Origin: Actinocrispum wychmicini
GTDB lineage: Bacteria > Actinomycetota > Actinomycetes > Mycobacteriales > Pseudonocardiaceae
NCBI RefSeq assembly: GCF_004345645.1
Contig: NZ_SLWS01000002.1
Span: 62,001-126,000 of the forward strand
Direction: 5' to 3'
DNA: 64,000 nt
This document shows positions 61,362-64,000 of the stretch, piece after piece. The position numbers and the translations under genes are program-made. Position 1 is the stretch's first letter, and every line of letters begins with the position of its first letter. The notes under the pieces were generated by a model that made no database searches, was not told the origin of the DNA, and worked only from the letters and a program-made list of their open reading frames with translations.

Positions 61362-63694
61362 GATGTCCTCCTGGGTGTCCAGTCACGGATCTCGGGCAGG
61401 TCCTCGCCTGTCCGACGGATGTGGTCGTGGTGCTTGGCCAACCTGGCCAGCAGTTCCTGACGCAGGTGCCCGATCCGGTTTCCGATGCGCGGCACGCGTT
61501 CCAGGGCGGCCAGGGCGAGGTGGTAGCGGTCGAGTTCGTTGAGCACGCACATGTCGAACGGTGTCGTGGTCGTGCCGTAGTCGTGGAAACCCCAGACATG
61601 CAGGTTGTCGTGACCCGGACGGCGATACGTCAGCCGGTGGATCAGCCAGGGGTAGCCGTGGAACGCGAAGATCACCGGCTGGTCGGCCGTGAAGATCTCG
61701 GCGTACTCGCGGTCGCTGATGCCGTGCGGGTGCTGCTCGGGGGAGAACAGGCGGCCGAGGTCGACCACGTTCACCACCCGGATCCGCAGGTCCGGCACCA
61801 ACTCCCGCAGAACGTCCACAGCCGCCAGCGCCTCTTGGGTGGGAACGTCTCCCGAGCAGGCGAGCACCACGTCGGTGTCGCCGTCGAGATCGTTGCTGGC
61901 CCAGCTCCACACCCCGAGTCCCTGTTCGCAGTGCGCGCGGGCCTCATCGGCGGTGAGGTACTGGTGGGCGGGCTGCTTGCCCGCGACGATCACGTTCACC
62001 AGCCCACGGGTGCGCAGGCAGTGATCGGCCACGCTCAGCAGGGTGTTGGCGTCCGGCGGCAGGTAGACCCGGGCGACCTCGGGTCGTTTGCTCAGCACGT
62101 GGTCGACGAACCCCGGGTCCTGATGGGACGCTCCATTGTGGTCCTGGCGCCACACGTGCGAGGTCAACAGGTAGTTCAGGCTCGGCACCGGCCGCCGCCA
62201 CGGGATGTCCGCCGCGGTGTGCAGCCATTTGGCGTGCTGGGCCACCATCGAGTCGACGATGTGCGTGAACGCCTCGTAGCTCGACAGCAGCCCATGCCGG
62301 CCGGTCAACAGGTAGCCCTCGAGCCAGCCCTGGCACAGGTGCTCGGACAGCACTTCGAACACCCGCCCGTGCGGCGACAGGTGCTCGTCGCCCGGCTCGA
62401 TCGGCAGCTGCCACCGCCGGCCGGTCACCTCGAAGACGTCGCCGAGCCGGTTGGAGGCGTGCTCGTCCGGCGCGAAATACAGCAGACGCCCGGCGTTCAG
62501 GGACATCGCGTCGCGGAGATACCCACCGAGCGCGCGGGTCGCCTCCGCCGGCCGGGTGACGTCCACTGTGTACCGCTGCCAGTCGGGAAGGTTCAGATCC
62601 CGCTGGATTAGGCCGTGGGCGATCGGGGTGGCGCTCATCCGCTTGTCGCCCAGCGGATGCCAGTACCGCACCGGCCCTGCCGGGGTGCCGTCGACGTCGA
62701 ACAGTTCGTCCGGGCGGTAGGACTGCAGCCATGCCTCCAGTTGGGCCTGCTTGTGCGGGTCGGACCGGATGTCGGTGATCGGCACCTGGTGCGAGCGCCA
62801 TGAGCCCTCGAACTCGCGCGGCCCGGTCCAGCCCTTGGGCGTACGCAGAACGATCATCGGCCACCCGGCCTGGCGGTGACCACCGTTCTTGATCTCGCTG
62901 ATACCGGTCAGGCACTCGCGCAGCGCATGACCGTACGCCTCGTGGACCTCGAACGGATCCGAGCCGACCACCTCGATCGGGCGCCAGCCGTGCGCGCGCA
63001 GGATCGCCGCCAGGTCCTCGCGGGGCAGCCGGGACAGCACGGTCGGGTTGGCGATCTTGTACCCGTTCAGGTGCAGGATCGGCAGCACCGCCCCGTCGGT
63101 TCTCGGGTCAAGGAACGCGGGCGCGTGCCAACTCGTGGCCAGCGGCCCGGTCTCGGCCTCGCCGTCGCCGATCACGCACGCCACGACCAAGTCCGGGTTG
63201 TCCAACGCGGCCCCGGTCGCGTGGGCGAGCGCGTACCCCAGCTCGCCGCCTTCGTGGATGGAGCCGGGCAGGTGTGGTGACGCGTGGCTGGGCACCCCGC
63301 CGGGGAAGGAGAACTGCCGGAACAGCTGCCGCATCCCGGCCTCGTCCTGGGCGACATGCGGGTACAGCTCGGAATACGTACCTTCCAACCAGGCTGCGGC
63401 ATTCAGACCGGCGGCACCGTGGCCGGGACCAGTGACCAACAACGCGTTCACGCCGTCACGCATGATCGCGTGGTTGAGATGCGCGTAGGTCAACGTGATC
63501 CCCGGAACCGTCCCCCAATGGCCCAGCAGCCGTGGTTTGACGTGTTCGGGCAACACCGGAGTGCGCAGCAAAGGGTTGTCCAGCAAGTAGATCTGGCCGA
63601 CCGAGAGGTAGTTGGCCGCGCGCCACCACGCGTCGATCCGATGCACGGTGTCAGCGCCGGAGCGAACGTCGGCGGGCTGGGTCTGGGCGGTCAT
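61358..63694 (-). CDS. Xylulose-5-phosphate/fructose-6-phosphate phosphoketolase
   Basis: ATG 63694 follows GGAAGG. The 778-residue length is normal. Family motifs include the thiamine-diphosphate site [15 protein letters not shown] near residue 180, [14 protein letters not shown] before it, [11 protein letters not shown] and the C-terminal [12 protein letters not shown]. It splits xylulose 5-P or fructose 6-P with phosphate into acetyl phosphate plus a C3/C4 sugar phosphate, yielding ATP via acetate kinase without oxygen. It heads the operon with a USP and an Acg-like gene. A DosR-like box 85 bp upstream suggests induction by the DevR-type regulator. Confidence 0.96.
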   Translation of the reverse strand: MTAQTQPADVRSGADTVHRIDAWWRAANYLSVGQIYLLDNPLLRTPVLPEHVKPRLLGHWGTVPGITLTYAHLNHAIMRDGVNALLVTGPGHGAAGLNAAAWLEGTYSELYPHVAQDEAGMRQLFRQFSFPGGVPSHASPHLPGSIHEGGELGYALAHATGAALDNPDLVVACVIGDGEAETGPLATSWHAPAFLDPRTDGAVLPILHLNGYKIANPTVLSRLPREDLAAILRAHGWRPIEVVGSDPFEVHEAYGHALRECLTGISEIKNGGHRQAGWPMIVLRTPKGWTGPREFEGSWRSHQVPITDIRSDPHKQAQLEAWLQSYRPDELFDVDGTPAGPVRYWHPLGDKRMSATPIAHGLIQRDLNLPDWQRYTVDVTRPAEATRALGGYLRDAMSLNAGRLLYFAPDEHASNRLGDVFEVTGRRWQLPIEPGDEHLSPHGRVFEVLSEHLCQGWLEGYLLTGRHGLLSSYEAFTHIVDSMVAQHAKWLHTAADIPWRRPVPSLNYLLTSHVWRQDHNGASHQDPGFVDHVLSKRPEVARVYLPPDANTLLSVADHCLRTRGLVNVIVAGKQPAHQYLTADEARAHCEQGLGVWSWASNDLDGDTDVVLACSGDVPTQEALAAVDVLRELVPDLRIRVVNVVDLGRLFSPEQHPHGISDREYAEIFTADQPVIFAFHGYPWLIHRLTYRRPGHDNLHVWGFHDYGTTTTPFDMCVLNELDRYHLALAALERVPRIGNRIGHLRQELLARLAKHHDHIRRTGEDLPEIRDWTPRRTS

Positions 63695-63778
63695 CGGCTG
63701 CCTTCCGTCGAAGTCGTCGACCACCACGCTGCCCGCCGGGCCAGACCCACCGACACCGCCGGGAGCCCCGAGCGGCTC

Positions 63779-63792
63779 GGGACTTTCGCCCT
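63779..63792. promoter_or_regulatory. DosR/DevR-box-like site between divergent genes
   Basis: GGGACTTTCGCCCT matches the DosR core at 11 of 14 positions. It lies midway between the leftward phosphoketolase operon and the rightward USP gene (about 80-85 bp to each), so it could serve both. Confidence 0.6.
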
Positions 63793-63871
63793 GTACCGCC
63801 GTGCCCGCCGGCCCTACCCGCGACCCACCCGTCCCGAACACCCTCGACGGCAGCGAGCCTTTGGAGGAGCG

Positions 63872-64000
63872 ATGACCCGCGCGGGTACCCGGCCAGTGAC
63901 CATCCCCCTGCAGGAGACCCAGACCCGCCAACCGCATGTGACCGTCGGCACCGACGGCTCCGAATGGGGCGACGTGGCACTGGACTGGGCACTGCGGCAC
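63872..64000 (+). CDS. Universal stress protein, N-terminal part (runs off window)
   Basis: ATG 63872 follows GGAGGAG. After ~25 extra N-terminal residues the frame reads [21 protein letters not shown], the UspA opening motif, and is open at the window edge. It is divergent from the phosphoketolase operon with a DosR-like box between them. Confidence 0.85.
   Translation, partial: MTRAGTRPVTIPLQETQTRQPHVTVGTDGSEWGDVALDWALRH

Overview
The window is high-GC DNA with frequent GTG/TTG starts, overlapping GTGA/ATGA stop-start junctions and gene families typical of filamentous actinomycetes: large NRPS genes, fused CydDC, a DevR/DevS pair, many universal stress proteins and NB-ARC/TPR regulators. 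A member of the Pseudonocardiales or a relative fits, but the genus is an inference. No rRNA or tRNA gene was recognised.

Region 1 (about 0.4-22.7 kb) is a biosynthetic gene cluster. A leftward, translationally coupled operon encodes two NRPS proteins (PCP-C-A-PCP and C-A-PCP-reductase), a UvrA-like DNA-damage ABC protein (probable self-resistance) and an unusual radical SAM protein. Rightward and flanking genes encode a GliT/HlmI-like CxxC flavoprotein, a 38-residue peptide with a lanthipeptide-like leader and a core ending SLCVTC, two free-standing condensation domains, an SDR, an LLM flavin oxidoreductase, two convergent IPNS-like 2OG-Fe(II)-type oxygenases, and a nucleotide-sugar dehydrogenase/epimerase pair. 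The reductase terminus plus UvrA suggests a DNA-reactive product released as an aldehyde or imine. The ribosomal peptide inside an NRPS locus is the most novel element.

Region 2 (22.7-28.7 kb) is a junction zone: a single CRISPR-like repeat, a transposase remnant that truncates an NB-ARC gene, a small membrane protein, a glycosyl/glycerophosphotransferase-like gene carrying 13 tandem copies of a 7-bp repeat (a candidate phase-variable gene), and an NB-ARC/TPR protein with a degenerate P-loop.

Region 3 (28.9-39.5 kb) is a leftward operon resembling Mycobacterium tuberculosis Rv0081-Rv0087: an ArsR regulator, then membrane and soluble subunits of a hydrogenase-4/complex-I-like enzyme. Its large subunit lacks the NiFe cysteines and its HyfF-like gene carries a frameshift. 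A small protein, a malic-enzyme-like protein and GTP-dependent PEP carboxykinase follow.

Region 4 (39.5-64 kb) is a DosR/DevR-type dormancy island: a heme-GAF histidine kinase, its LuxR-type regulator, CBS/BON proteins, universal stress proteins, CydB and CydDC, DoxX, a PPOX-fold protein, a DUF1876 (Rv1738-like) protein, an Acg-like nitroreductase and phosphoketolase. Seven sites fit GGGNC-N4-GNCC(C/T), the core of the DosR box, and lie upstream of these genes. The island is visibly decayed: amine oxidase, aminoglycoside-phosphotransferase-like kinase, acyltransferase, ABC-2 permease, nitroreductase and GNAT/acyl-CoA synthetase remnants, two shortened USPs and an orphan cydB all sit between intact genes.
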